NCBI GenBank assembly: GCA_949987705.1
Contig: OX465281.1
Location: 100,162,326 to 100,226,325, forward strand
Reading direction: 5' to 3'
Length of the DNA stretch: 64,000 nucleotides
DNA from: Thereva unica
Lineage: Eukaryota > Arthropoda > Insecta > Diptera > Therevidae
Shown here: piece after piece, positions 42,566-54,169 of the stretch
Numbering within the stretch: position 1 is the stretch's first letter
Layout: every line of letters begins with the position of its first letter
Made by a program: the position numbers and the translations under genes
The notes under the pieces: generated by a model
Told to the model about the DNA's origin: nothing
Database searches by the model: none
The model's input: only the letters and a program-made list of their open reading frames with translations

Positions 42566-44857
42566 TCTCTTTAAATGGGAAAGGGTTTCATTGTTTCATT
42601 TATTCCTCTGTGATTATTGTCCTGATGATAGTCTCTTATAATTCGGTCCTGCTGGTCACCTTCGGTTATATCTTTAAGCATTTCTGTACAGCGGATTATT
42701 TTAAACGTTCTTGAATGAGAAAAGTACTTGGAGTACACGTTCTGTACCGTTCGAAATGTGTCATCGTCAGTGTAGATTGCATTGAGCTTATTGGGTGTTA
42801 AGAATCTTTTGAAAATGCCTACAAGAGTTTCTTCAGAGTTGTTTGGGATTCTAACAATTCTTCTCTGTTTGTTCTTAAAAGGGACCTCGAGTGTGACTTC
42901 AGGTTTCTTATCGCAGTTTTCTATGATTAATTGAAGAGAAAATTCATTTATGGGTCGCTCGGATATGTGAATGCCGTCATTTACATTTTCTTCTGCTGAG
43001 TGTATGGTGGCTCCTGTTGTACTGGCTGTACTTACGGGTTCTCCTAAGTTAACTTCCATGATCTGTGACTGTTCCTCTTCAGGCTTTATTCTACTCAAAG
43101 CATCGGCGTTACTATTTTGAGTTCCTTTTTTGTACACTATTTCATAGTCGTACTCTTCAAGCTTTAATCTCCAACGGACTAGTCTGGAATTGGGGTCCTT
43201 GAGGTTCATTATCCAAACTAAAGGTCTGTGATCTGTAACAATCTTGAACTTCCGACCGAATAGGTAGGGTCTAAAGTACTTAGTTGCCCACACAATGGCC
43301 AAAAGTTCCTTTTCAATTGTCGAGTAGTTTGTTTCAGAGCTCGTCAGGGTCCTACTCGCATAACATATTGGCTTATCACTGCCAACTGGTCCTTGTGAGA
43401 GTATACCGCCAATTGCGTAATTGCTCGCATCGGTTGTAAGCACGAAGGGTTTAGAAAAGTCTGGGTATTGAAGTATTGGATCGTTGGTCAAAAGGTCCTT
43501 ACATGCCTCAAAGGTCTTTACGTATCGTTCATCTAGGGTGATCTTCTTCCCTTTCTTTAGACATTCGGTTAAAGGCTTTGTTAATTTCGCAAAGTCTTTA
43601 ATGAACTTTCTGTAGTAGCCTAACAATCCAAGAAACGATTTTATTTCTTTCCTGGTCTTTGGCAGTGGAAAGTTCTTTATCGCTTTGGTTTTATTGGGAT
43701 TAGGCTTTATCCCATCTGTTGTCACCACATGTCCTAGGAATTCTATCTCCTTGCGGAGGAATTCGGACTTATCCAATTGTACCTTCAAGTTTGCCTCTTT
43801 AAGCCTCTGGAAGACTTTCCGAAGGTTGTCAATGTGTTCTGTGAGAGAAGTTGAGTATATTATAATATCATCTAGATACACTAGACATATAGAGCCTTGC
43901 AGCTCCTTTAGGACATTATCCATTACCCTTTGGAATGTCGCTGGGGCATTCTTGAGCCCGAAAGGCATTCGGACATATTCATAATGTCCGCCTTCCACCG
44001 TGAAAGCTGTTTTTGCGATGTCATTTGGATCCATCTCAATTTGGTGGAATCCACTCTTTAAATCCAATGTAGAGAAATACATACACTTTCCTAATTTGTC
44101 TAAAATTTCCGCTATGTTGGGCAAGGGATACCTGTCGTTAACAGTTTTTTCGTTCAGCTTGCGGTAGTCGATGACTAACCGCCATTTCTGTTTTCCACTA
44201 GCATCTGTCTTTTTAGGAACTATCCAAACTGGAGCGCTCCAAGGGGAGTAGCTTGGTCTTATAATTCTCTGTTCCAACATTTCGTTAATCTGTTTTTTAA
44301 CTTCTTCTTTGTGCACGTGCGGGTATCGGTACGATTTGGTGTACACAGGTATCTCGTCCACTGTGGTTATCTTATGTTTTATTTCATTTGTAAACGTCAA
44401 ATCCATTCCTTCTTTATGAAATATATCTTCGTGTTCTCTACAAACTTTAATCAGAGCTTTTACTTCCTCTTGATTTAAGTGATCTAATCTAAGCAGGTCC
44501 TATATGTCCTTTTGGTAAACATCTTGCTCGTAGTGCACATTAAAGTTGGTTATTTCTATTAATTTTCCTGTTGTGAACGACTCAACTTTGAGGGGTTGCT
44601 CAAGGAATAATACTTCTTCCTTCTCGGACTTGTTAACTACCTCTATTAAACTATACCAATCATTTGCGCTGTAAATACCTTCTGGTATATATAATGAGGG
44701 GCTTATTTCGGTTAGCCTAATGAAAATATCACCGTCCTTTTTGTCGACCGGTAATTTTACTATATACTTTGATTTTGGGGGAATTCGTATTTTCTCCGAC
44801 ATGAAGTTTGGTTTAAATTCTAATGGAATTTTAACTCTTCCATTATCCAATACATTA
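42566..44857 (-). pseudogene. Errantivirus 1 pol: protease end, RT and RNase H
   Basis: One frame from 44857 to 42571, interrupted by a single TAG at 44500-44502 between the protease and RT parts. RT motifs in order: [44 protein letters not shown] and the catalytic LVYLDDIIIY; then the thumb (PNPNKTKAI). RNase H follows with LTTDASNYAIGG (Asp), [11 protein letters not shown] (Glu), VTDHRPL (Asp) and ADALSRI. The frame ends after an 8-bp tandem duplication (42585-42600) in the zinc module. The protease start lies on the other side of two insertions. All RT and RNase H catalytic residues are intact, so the disabling changes are few. Confidence 0.93.
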
Positions 44858-46353
44858 CACAGGCCCACAAAAAAAAAAAAAGTCTTTTAGTATGAACTTG
44901 AGGTATGCTACCTTATGTTTTTCGGTGTGCTGAAAACGAATCCGAGGTCAGAATTTGGCCATCACCCTCAGATTTTGCCCCACAAGCCCCCACACCCCCA
45001 AAATGGACCAAAATTTGAGCAGCATAAAAATTCAAAATCAGCATGTTATTGCCCGTTTTTGGATGTGCTGAAAACGAATCCGAGGTCAGAATTTGGCCAT
45101 CACCCTCACATTTTGCCCCACAAGCCCCCCACACCCCCAAAAAGGGCCCAAAATTTGAGCAGCATAAAAATTCAAAATCAGCATGTTATTGCCCGTTTTT
45201 GGATGTGCTGAAAACGAATCCGAGGTCAGAATTTGGCCATCACCCTCACATTTTGCCCCACAAGCCCTCTCCCCACCCCGAACTTGACCCGAAAATTCAG
45301 GGGCTCAGGAATTCAAACCAGCATGTTGTTCTCCGTCTTTGGGTATATTGGGAACGAATCCGGGACCAGCCGTTCTTCATCACCCCCAGATTTTGCCCCA
45401 CAAACCCCCTCCCCCACCCCGAACCTTAACAAAATCGAGAAACATGAAAGTGGGAAACAGCTTGTTACACTCCGTTCTTTGCTGTGCTAGAAACGAATCT
45501 GGAGTCAGTCGTTGGATTGCGATTCACCTTTCTCCCTGGTCAGAAACCGAGGAAAAACTGATTTTTTCTCAGAGGGCGGTTTCTGAAAAGAAGCGCGAAT
45601 GGTAAGCTGCGGTCTGGGGAATTTTGTTTTCTTGATAAAAATTTTAGTCACTTCTTGGAGGGAGGCGGGGCTCCTGGTGCAAAATCCGGGGGTAATGGGT
45701 AACGGCTGGTCCCGGATTCGTTCCCAATATACCCAAAGACGGAGAATAACATGCTATATTGAATTCTTGAGGGCCTCCATTTTTGGGTCACATTTGGTGG
45801 TGGGGGGGAGGTTTCGGGGCAAAATCTGGGGGTGATGGGCAACGACTGACTCCAGATTCGTTTCTAGCACAGCAAAGAACGGAGTGTAACAAGCTGTTTC
45901 CCACTTTCATGTTTCTCGAATTTTGTTCAAGTTCGGGGTGGGGGAGGGGGTTTGTGGGGCAAAATCTGGGGGTGATGGAGAACGGCTGGTCCCGGATTCG
46001 TTCCCAATATACCCAAAGACGGAGAACAACATGCTGGTTTGAATTCCTGAGCCCCTGAATTTTCGGGTCAAGTTCGGGGTGGGGAGAGGGCTTGTGGGGC
46101 AAAATGTGAGGGTGATGGCCAAATTCTGACCTCGGATTCGTTTTCAGCACATCCAAAAACGGGCAATAACATGCTGATTTTGAATTTTTATGCTGCTCAA
46201 ATTTTGGTCCATTTTGGGGGTGTGGGGGCTTGTGGGGCAAAATCTGAGGGTGATTTCCAAATTCTGACCTCGGATTCGTTTTCAGCACACCGAAAAACAT
46301 AAGGTAGCATACCTCAAGTTCATACTAAAAGACTTTTTTTTTTTTGTGGGCCT
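44858..46353. mobile_element. Foldback element with ~700-bp arms of ~139-bp repeats
   Basis: Ends ACACAGGCCCACA and complement, followed by an A-run / T-run; arms are reverse complements through about 45580 / 45620. A GCTGAAAACGAATCCGAGG anchor occurs at 44929, 45067 and 45207, with diverged copies near 45348 and 45485, and mirror copies in the right arm. Target site ATT (or TA); errantivirus pol is in frame on both sides. All open frames inside are repeat-derived. Confidence 0.9.
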
Positions 46354-46515
46354 GTGTATTAACCAAATCTACTTTTACTTCAAGGTCTGTTAAGACATCA
46401 GATCCCAATAGACCATCGAAGTATCCATGGAATCGAAAAATAAGGAATCTACTACATCCGGTTTTCTTAAACTCAATGAAATTATTCAATGTTACTTCTT
46501 TATTTATTCTATGAC
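46354..46515 (-). pseudogene. Errantivirus 1 protease, middle segment
   Basis: Short stretch between the foldback and the BEL element: minus strand reads RFHGYFDGLLGSDVLTDLEV, the flap and G-L-L-G-x-D region of a retroviral-type aspartic protease. It is contiguous with 54776-54926 across the ATGAC target duplication. Confidence 0.9.
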
Positions 46516-47098
46516 TGTTTCCGATAGCTGTTTGCTCTGCTTTTCTTCTGCTGCAAATTATCAAGGGCTGCAAAATTCGTGGACGTCTTCCTTCCTTCGT
46601 GGGTCAACGGAAAGTGGTGAAAACGGCCAACTCATCCCAATCAGAATTTTTCTGGGAAGATCGGGTTGACCTTTTTGCCCTTGCATTTTTCGGGAGACCC
46701 TCTCCGATATCCTGTGCCTAGCGGTTAGGCTCTCTTCACAGGGTGTTACGAGATTACGATATTGTTGTAGATAATGCAGCCCTTGGTGATATGGTTGTCC
46801 AAGACAGCTGATTTTTGACAATTCAATTTGTCACCGGGCTTTTTTTGGTAGTCGAGTGTTTTTGTTTATATTTTCAATTTCGGAAATTTATTTTGGATTT
46901 TCTTTAAATCAGGTAAGTAAATCACGTTCCCTACATTTGATTAATTTAATTTTAGGTCAAATTAGTATTGAAGAGGCATTTTTTTGTATATCTGTACGAG
47001 GATCATTATGTAAATAAGGTATGTAGATGTTGTTTTTCCTCTAGTCGAATTTCGCTATAATCCGTTCCTTTAACTTTTTTAGGTAGCTCTCCGGAACA
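46516..47098 (-). repeat. 3' LTR of the BEL element
   Basis: 583 bp, minus-strand TGTTCCGGAG ... CGGAAACA (TG...CA ends). Confidence 0.98.
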
Positions 47099-47110
47099 TG
47101 CTCCCCCCCT
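47099..47110 (-). other. Polypurine tract of the BEL element
   Basis: Minus strand AAGGGGGGAGCA just before the 3' LTR. Confidence 0.85.
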
Positions 47111-47380
47111 TGGCATCGCGGAAGTAGATGTCAACATTTAATTGGTCCAGTATATCAGATGAAGCCATAAGAATTCCTTGGAGGGCTCATCTGTGAAATA
47201 AATAAACAAAAAAGGCCAAGGGATATGAAAGGAAAGGGTTATAGCGCCCTGTCTCGCTTTCCGGAGAGAGGATAAAATTATAGGCAGAATTATCCGGGAA
47301 GAAATAATTCTCAAGGTGAGTGGGAAGATTTTGTTTACATTAGTGACTCATATTGATTGGTATTTAAAAATTGATTGATT
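47111..47380 (-). other. BEL 3' untranslated region
   Basis: Between the polyprotein stop and the PPT. No frame of note. Confidence 0.7.
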
Positions 47381-50300
47381 TTAGTTTTCGTTGTCAACTG
47401 GTTTATCAGTTATTGTTTGAATAGGTAGTCTACAGATTTTTGTAATTGGTCGTTTCAGAATCTTGTCGCGTATTCTTATTGTCACAACGCGAACTAGTCC
47501 ATCTTTGCCTGGATGGATCTCGGTAATTCGGCCCAATGCCCAATGGCATGGCGGTAGATTATCTTCTTTGAGAAGGATTAGTTCTCCTGGTTTCAAATTT
47601 GTTTGGATTTTTAACCATTTCGGTCGTTGCTGCAGGCTGTTCAAATATTCGGATTTCCAGCGCTTCCAGAAGTTTTGTAGAAGTCTTTGTAGTAGCTGCC
47701 ATCTATCAAGACGGTTCATTGAGATATCCAGTAGTGAAGCTTCAGGAATCGTTTTCAAGGATCCTCCAATCAAGAAATGTGCCGGTGTCAATGGAGTAGG
47801 ATCGCGACTGTCGGAGCTTATCTCGGAGAGTGGCCGCGAATTGAGACACGCCTCAATTTGCGTTAGTATCGTCGAGAATTCTTCGTATGTTAATGTGGTT
47901 TTTCCAATGACTCGTTTCAGATGATATTTCGTAGACTTAACACCTGCTTCCCACAGGCCACCAAAATGAGGAGATGAAGGTGGGATGAAACTAAAACTGA
48001 CCCCTTCATTTTCGAGAATGGCTCCGATTTCGTTGTTCAGCTGATTTTGTTGCTGTTGCTGTTGTTTTTTGAGTAGTCGATTTGCACCCACGAAGTTTGT
48101 CCCACAATCACAATATAGCTTGGTGCACATTCCTCTTCTGGATGTAAACCTACGAAAAGCAGCAATAAATCCTTCCGCGCTTAGATCGGTTACTAGCTCG
48201 AGGTGTAACGCTTTGGTGACCATGCAGACAAAAAGTGAAACGTATGCCTTGTACCTTTTAGGGTTCCGACCCTTGTGTGTTTTTAATTCGAATGGCCCAC
48301 AGTAATCCACGCCAGTGTGGGAGAACGGACGAGACACTTGCAATCTTGGGGCAGGAAGATCGCCCATTAGTTGTGTTTGTGTGGAGGCCCTTTGTCGATA
48401 GCAGACTAAACATTTATGGATATGATAACGAATTGTGTTTCTGGCATTTAACAACCAGTACTTGTGGGAGAGAACTTGCAACATTAATTGTGGACCCCCA
48501 TGCATAGTCTCTCGATGTACTTTATTAATGATTAACGTACTCAAATGGCATTTATCGGGCAGTATTATGGGAAACTTTTCTTGAAATGGTAAGTCGGAGT
48601 ATCGTAATCTTCCTCCGACTCGCAATATGCCCTCTTCATCAATAAATGGAGACAGTTTCGCTAATCGGCTTTGTCGGAGTACTGTCTTTTGTTGTTGGAT
48701 TGAATTTATGTCATCATGGAAATGTCTCCTTTGAATTTGTTGGATCCAATAGTGCAGCGCTTCTTTAAGTTCATCATGTTTTAAATATGTATTCCTTCGT
48801 TGAGCGGTAGGTCTTTGAGCATTGAACACAAATCGTTTGCAATACGCCGTCACACGAATGAGTTTAGTCAACGAAGAATATCTTGACTCGAGATCGTCAG
48901 TATCCACATGCAGATGCAAAGTCGTAACTCTTCTCTGTTCAAGCTCTGTAGAGACTGTGCATTTTGCTTTCGGCCATTGCTGTTCTGGTTGACACAACCA
49001 GGTTGGTCCTTTCCACCACAAGTCATGTTTGAGGAGTTCGGCAGGTTTCATTCCGCGGGATGCGCAATCTGCAGGATTCTGCTTAGTTGGAACATACCTC
49101 CAAATGTTTTGTCCTAGAATCTCGTGGATGTAGGAAACCCTGTTTGCAATAAATGTTTTCCATTTAGCAGGATGGCCGCGCAACCAGGCGATGACTATTT
49201 CAGAATCAGTCCATGCGTATGCTGAATAAGATATCTCCAATTTAAGTGCGTCTATGACATATCTCATTAATTTTGCGAGGAGAGCTGCCGCACATAGTTC
49301 TAGCCGAGGTAGTGTCACCGTTTTTACAGGTGCCACCTTTGATTTGGCAGCTATCAAGGTGGAATGTCGATTGCCCTGCTCGTCGGTACTACACAAATAA
49401 ACCGCGGCTGCATATGCTTTTATGGAGGCATCTGAAAATCCATGCAGCTCGGTTTTTGTGTTCGTGCTTGTATAATGCGCCCATCTATTTATTTTTATAT
49501 TATCGATTTCTAACAAGTTTTCTTTATATTTTAGCCATTCACATTTGAGATCCGGTGAAACCTCCTCATCCCATTCCAAACCTGTCAGCCACAGGGCTTG
49601 AATGATGAGTTTGGCCTGGATTATTATGGGTGCGAGGAGACCTAGAGGATCAAATAGTTTGGAAGTTTCGGATAAAATACTGCGTTTTGTCCATTTTGCT
49701 GGCTCAGGACTCATCGTGTATGTATATGACAACATGTCGGTTCCAGGATTCCAAAATGTGCCCAATGTCCTAATGTCATCATCAAGAGATATTTCGCAAG
49801 ATTGGTTTGTTTCACAATATTCTTTTGGTAAATGTACTAATATTTTTTTGCAGTTAGATGCCCATTTTCGTAAAGAAAACCCGCCGGAATTCATCAGCTT
49901 CAACAATTGCTGCTGTACCTGTATGGCTTCTTCGATGGATTGTGTTCCGGACAACAAGTCATCGACATAGAAATCGGATAAGGCAATGTTGGAAGCTTTA
50001 GGATACGCCTCCTTTTCGTCAAGAGCTAGTTGCTTTACCACCCTTGTAGCCAGATATGGAGCACTTTTCGTCCCGAAAGTAACTGTCAGCAGTTTATATT
50101 CTTCGATGGGTTGATTAGAGTCGGATCGCCAGACTATTCTTTGGTATTCCGTGTCTTCGTTTCGTACTCGCACTTGGCGGTACATTTTTTCCACATCAGC
50201 AGTGAAAGCGATACGATGTTTTCGCCATCGCATCAGTATTGCAGTTAATTCGTCCTGTACGACTGGTCCCTTGAGCATCATGTCGTTTAGAGAGATTCTG

Positions 50301-52681
50301 CTAGCCGTTGGTCTAGACGCATCAAAAACGACCCGCAATTTTGTGGTAGTACTTGTTTCCTTTAAGACTGCATGATGTGGTAAATAGGTGCAGGTGTAGG
50401 CATCCATTCCGTCTATCACTCGATGATTGTCATCTTCAGCTGAGTTTACTTTCTCCATATGCCCTAAATCCAAATACTCGTTGATGCACTTCGAATATTC
50501 TTCATGCAACTTTTTGTCCTTAGCAAATCTTTTCTCCATTTGAAGTAATCTGGATATGGCAATGTTTTTTGATTTTCCCAAATGCATAGATGCTGTAGCT
50601 GTCTTAATGGGTAGTTGAACTTCGTATCGACCGTCTGCCAAGCGCTTGGTGGTTGTTTCAAACAATGTTTCACATTTGACTTCTTCTTCACTTAATCGAG
50701 GGTTCTCTGGTATCTCCTCAATTTCCCAGAAACGTTTTAATTGGTTGTTGAGGTCAGCACAAATGTGAAAACTCTGTAGCCTGATTGGAGGTTGAGCCTT
50801 GTCGCTGAATTCTCCTGAGAGGATCCATCCCAACGTCGTCTTCTGTGCTGTGGGGCTTCCGTTGACGCTTTTTATCAATCCATCCATTATTATTTTTCCA
50901 TGTACATCTGCTCCTAGAAGCACATCTATTTTTCCTGGACGATAATATTCCGGATCTGCGAGATCAATTTGATGTAAATGGTTCCAGTTTTGATGAGAGA
51001 GTGTGTGCGTTGGCATGACATCAGATAGCTTCGGTAATACAAGACCAGTCACTTCAACACTAAAATCGTTGTCTTTTAAGGGTTTGATAATGAAATTTGT
51101 TGTCCATCTTGCAGAATCCAAATGCTCGTATCCTATCACTTGTATTCTTGCATTAATCCGTTCGCGTTTTAATTGGAGATCTTGACGTGTCTTCTCGGTG
51201 ATGAATGATGTTTGAGACTCTTGATCAATCAAAGCACGGACTATTTGTTCCCTACCGCTTGGAGAAACTATTCTTATTAATGCAGTGGCTAAAAGCACCT
51301 GGTTGGTTTGGAGTTTGTTGACCATAAATGAGTTTAGATTGGTTGGACTTATGGTGTCTGAAACCTCACTGGACTCAGCTGAAGCCGTGACAAAATTAGA
51401 ACTTGGAGTGCTCGTGGTTACACTCGACTTGTTTCCCTTCATCGTAAACTGTTTTCTCGCTTCAGGTTGACCGTTGTAATGAAGCAATGAATGATGGCGA
51501 CGCTGACATTGTCGACACCTTCCATCACTGGGACAATTTGCCAGTATATGTCCGAACCCGAGACAATTAATGCACAATCCCTTTGCTTTGACGAATTCTA
51601 TTTTCCGTTGTGTAGAGTACGATAAAAATGTAGGACATTGTCTTATGCCATGAGGCTGTGCACACACTGGGCAGGCGAATTGGGTGGTGGTGTGAAATGT
51701 TCTTGCATGTGGTCTTCGATGATCTGGTTTCGATGGTTTATTAGCTTTTCCTCCATTCAAGGCAATGGCTTCTAATGTCCGGAACCGTGCTTTCAAAAAG
51801 TCCTGTAACCCCTTCCATGTTGGTAACTCACTCTGATCACTTGAACTTTGCTCCCACAACTGATGGGTGGACGAAGGAAGTCGTTTCACAACTAGGTGTA
51901 CTATAAGTGGATCCCAGGTCGAAACATCAATCTTCAAATTGGTGAGAGCTAGCAAACACTCTGTGGTTGTATCCAATATCTGTCGGATGTTGTGAGCTGT
52001 CTCTGTTGATAGAATCGGTTGATTAACTAAAATTTCCAATTGAGAATTGACCAGCACTCTTTTGTTGTTGTATCTTTCCTTTAATAATGCCCACGCAGAC
52101 TCATAATTTTCATCCGTTATTTGCAAATGTCGTATTAGATTTTCTGGTTCTCCTTCCAATAGTAGTTTAAGATATTGCAACTTCTGCACCGGTGCATACC
52201 CTCTGTTCTCATGTATCATTGTATTAAATAGATCATGAAAAGTCGTCCATTTTGTATAATTACCCGTAAACTTGTCGATAGCCAATTTCGGAAGTTTTAT
52301 TGCTGTTGTATTGGTTTCGCGAGGTGAGCTCGCGATCATGGTTGTGGACAGTTTCAGCTGCTCTGATGATCCCGAAGGCGATAATTTCTTTCGGAAGTCT
52401 TCCAACATAGCCAGGTTAGAAAAGAAAAATTCCTCCACGTCGTCATACAACTCTTCCGCGAAATATGGACATTCACTGTATTTGTCAGCCTCTTCTGATT
52501 GTTGCAAAATGAGAATTTCCTTATGGTTTTGCTGAAATTCATTGAACAAATCTTCAAATTTGCTCACCCTTTTCTCATAGTAGCTTAGCGTTCGTCTATC
52601 CTTAGGCTCCTTTCTCGCGTTTAGAATACATTTTTGTAACAACTCCCATTGGGCTAGCTGCTTCCTAATTAGAGACTCCAT
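47381..52681 (-). CDS. BEL Gag-Pol polyprotein (1766 residues)
   Basis: ATG at 52681, the first after the leader. Gag: DUF1759-type capsid region around residues 130-290 (LPKLAIDKFTGNYTKWTTF). Two zinc-knuckle-like clusters at about 338-400 (CPVCAQPHGIRQC; CINCLGFGHILANC; CRQCQRRHH). Aspartic protease near 485 (ALIDQESQTSFI, where a Gly is common after the Asp-x). RT from about 765, with YRQVRV and the catalytic FYVDDLLSG at about 907. RNase H: LHGFSDAS (1080), ELCAAALLAKL, WTDSEIVIAWL (1160). Integrase: HHCC (HRETMHGG ... CLVC, about 1400-1430), first Asp in GVDYCGPF (1460), second in YCDCGTNFVGA (1525), Glu in LWEAGVKS (1574), then a DUF5641-like tail. A Gln run lies near 1545. Length and order are normal for Pao/BEL. 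It supplies particle, processing, copying and integration functions. Confidence 0.96.
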   Translation of the reverse strand: MESLIRKQLAQWELLQKCILNARKEPKDRRTLSYYEKRVSKFEDLFNEFQQNHKEILILQQSEEADKYSECPYFAEELYDDVEEFFFSNLAMLEDFRKKLSPSGSSEQLKLSTTMIASSPRETNTTAIKLPKLAIDKFTGNYTKWTTFHDLFNTMIHENRGYAPVQKLQYLKLLLEGEPENLIRHLQITDENYESAWALLKERYNNKRVLVNSQLEILVNQPILSTETAHNIRQILDTTTECLLALTNLKIDVSTWDPLIVHLVVKRLPSSTHQLWEQSSSDQSELPTWKGLQDFLKARFRTLEAIALNGGKANKPSKPDHRRPHARTFHTTTQFACPVCAQPHGIRQCPTFLSYSTQRKIEFVKAKGLCINCLGFGHILANCPSDGRCRQCQRRHHSLLHYNGQPEARKQFTMKGNKSSVTTSTPSSNFVTASAESSEVSDTISPTNLNSFMVNKLQTNQVLLATALIRIVSPSGREQIVRALIDQESQTSFITEKTRQDLQLKRERINARIQVIGYEHLDSARWTTNFIIKPLKDNDFSVEVTGLVLPKLSDVMPTHTLSHQNWNHLHQIDLADPEYYRPGKIDVLLGADVHGKIIMDGLIKSVNGSPTAQKTTLGWILSGEFSDKAQPPIRLQSFHICADLNNQLKRFWEIEEIPENPRLSEEEVKCETLFETTTKRLADGRYEVQLPIKTATASMHLGKSKNIAISRLLQMEKRFAKDKKLHEEYSKCINEYLDLGHMEKVNSAEDDNHRVIDGMDAYTCTYLPHHAVLKETSTTTKLRVVFDASRPTASRISLNDMMLKGPVVQDELTAILMRWRKHRIAFTADVEKMYRQVRVRNEDTEYQRIVWRSDSNQPIEEYKLLTVTFGTKSAPYLATRVVKQLALDEKEAYPKASNIALSDFYVDDLLSGTQSIEEAIQVQQQLLKLMNSGGFSLRKWASNCKKILVHLPKEYCETNQSCEISLDDDIRTLGTFWNPGTDMLSYTYTMSPEPAKWTKRSILSETSKLFDPLGLLAPIIIQAKLIIQALWLTGLEWDEEVSPDLKCEWLKYKENLLEIDNIKINRWAHYTSTNTKTELHGFSDASIKAYAAAVYLCSTDEQGNRHSTLIAAKSKVAPVKTVTLPRLELCAAALLAKLMRYVIDALKLEISYSAYAWTDSEIVIAWLRGHPAKWKTFIANRVSYIHEILGQNIWRYVPTKQNPADCASRGMKPAELLKHDLWWKGPTWLCQPEQQWPKAKCTVSTELEQRRVTTLHLHVDTDDLESRYSSLTKLIRVTAYCKRFVFNAQRPTAQRRNTYLKHDELKEALHYWIQQIQRRHFHDDINSIQQQKTVLRQSRLAKLSPFIDEEGILRVGGRLRYSDLPFQEKFPIILPDKCHLSTLIINKVHRETMHGGPQLMLQVLSHKYWLLNARNTIRYHIHKCLVCYRQRASTQTQLMGDLPAPRLQVSRPFSHTGVDYCGPFELKTHKGRNPKRYKAYVSLFVCMVTKALHLELVTDLSAEGFIAAFRRFTSRRGMCTKLYCDCGTNFVGANRLLKKQQQQQQNQLNNEIGAILENEGVSFSFIPPSSPHFGGLWEAGVKSTKYHLKRVIGKTTLTYEEFSTILTQIEACLNSRPLSEISSDSRDPTPLTPAHFLIGGSLKTIPEASLLDISMNRLDRWQLLQRLLQNFWKRWKSEYLNSLQQRPKWLKIQTNLKPGELILLKEDNLPPCHWALGRITEIHPGKDGLVRVVTIRIRDKILKRPITKICRLPIQTITDKPVDNEN

Positions 52682-54169
52682 GTTTTATACGAATGTGAGG
52701 ATCAGATAGATTTCAGACTCAATAAAAAATAAACGAAGAGAGGTTTGACAAAAGGTTCAAATATTTTCAGAGATTTCGATAACAAAATATTCGCAAATGC
52801 TTTCAGTCTTTTCTTTCTTATTTATTAACAATAACGAATCTAATTTCAGAATACTACGAGATGCCGACGACGACGATTCACATTAACGCAAATTATGTTG
52901 TATAAGACTAAACTTTCACCTTTTTTATATAAATATTCAATAGTCACTTTTATGTAAATTCCAATATGATAAATATAAATTTTAATGTTCAATATATTCA
53001 ATATAAAATAAAACTTCCAATTGTATTTGTATTTCCTTTTATATATATTTTGTAAAATGTAGTAGAAATATAGTTTAATGCAATGTTTCGTACTCACGAT
53101 TTTTATTTACTTATTTTTGTTGATTGCATCTGTATGGTCGGGCATTTCACAAGGATGGTAGCTGGCTGAAGTTACTGTTGTTGGGATCTTCCTTGTTTGT
53201 TGCTTTGATGTTCGTATTCATACACTTTCACCACACTTGTTATTAGCTTTCAATTATATTTAAATTTAATTTTAGTTTTGATTTTCGTGTATTGTAGTTT
53301 AGATTTCACACGTTTCCGATTCTGATTTACTACCCGAATACCGATCTAGAATTTCTTATTAGAATTCACAATTTATTTTGTTACTTTTAGATCTTAGATT
53401 TCAAATTGATTATGGTTAGATTTCACGCGATTTCGATTAATTCCCCGATTACCGGTCAATGAGTTTCTATTAGAGTTTACAACTTATTTATTTAACTTTA
53501 GATTTTAGATTTCGAATTTATTTTTTATGTTTTCGTTTAGATTTCATGCGTTTATAAGTAATTTCGATTAATTATCCGAATACCGATCAATGCGTTCCTA
53601 TTAGAGTCCACAATTTATTTAAATAAGCTTAGGTTTTGGATTTCGATTTTACTGTATTTTAGTTAGATTTCATCTGTTTATGGTTTCGATTAATTACCCG
53701 TATATCGGTTAAGAGTTTCTTATTAGAATACACAGTTTGTTTAGTTGAACTTAGATTTAGATTTCGAATTGATTAGATTTCACGCGTTTATGATTTCGAT
53801 TACTTGTCCGAACACCGGTTAAGAGTTTCTTATTAGAATACACATTTTATTTAATTAAACTTAGATTTAGATTTCGACTTGATTTTTAGATTAGATTTCA
53901 CAGGTTTATGATTTCGATTAACTTTCGGATTGATTTCACTTTAGATATTCACCAAAATTGATTAGATTTCAATTTTAAGTGACCACGATTTCGAATTACC
54001 GTTTTAAATTTAGCTCGAGTTAACGGATTTTAGTTATGTTTTTCTTTTATTGTTTTCACTTTAATTATTTGATTTTTAGATTTCCCGGTTCGACTTTCCA
54101 TTTTATTAACACCACGTTTTTTTTTTTTTAATTAAATTTTCACTGTTTTTTATCTCACTTTTTACACTT
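52682..54169 (-). other. BEL 5' leader, with tandem repeats
   Basis: Unusually long (about 1.5 kb) AT-rich leader without a large frame. 53280-53935 holds about six repeats of ~118 bp (see next entry). Several upstream ATGs would precede the Gag ATG in an unspliced RNA. Confidence 0.75.
53280..53935 (-). repeat. ~118-bp tandem repeats in the BEL leader
   Basis: Anchor AGATTTCACGCG (variants) at 53301, 53419, 53539, 53665, 53775 and 53893. Units also share CGATTAATTACCCGAATACC and TTTCTTATTAGAATACACA. Copies are diverged by perhaps 10-20 percent. Confidence 0.88.

Noticed and set aside
44913..46300. Several proline- and histidine-rich open frames of 70-170 codons on both strands
   Set aside because: They lie in the arms of a foldback element, repeat with its ~139-bp unit and appear as mirror copies; no codon-level signal of a gene.
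46573..46821. Identical 86-codon frame at 46561-46821 and 54233-54493
   Set aside because: These are the two LTRs of the BEL element; the frame is a chance frame in the LTR.
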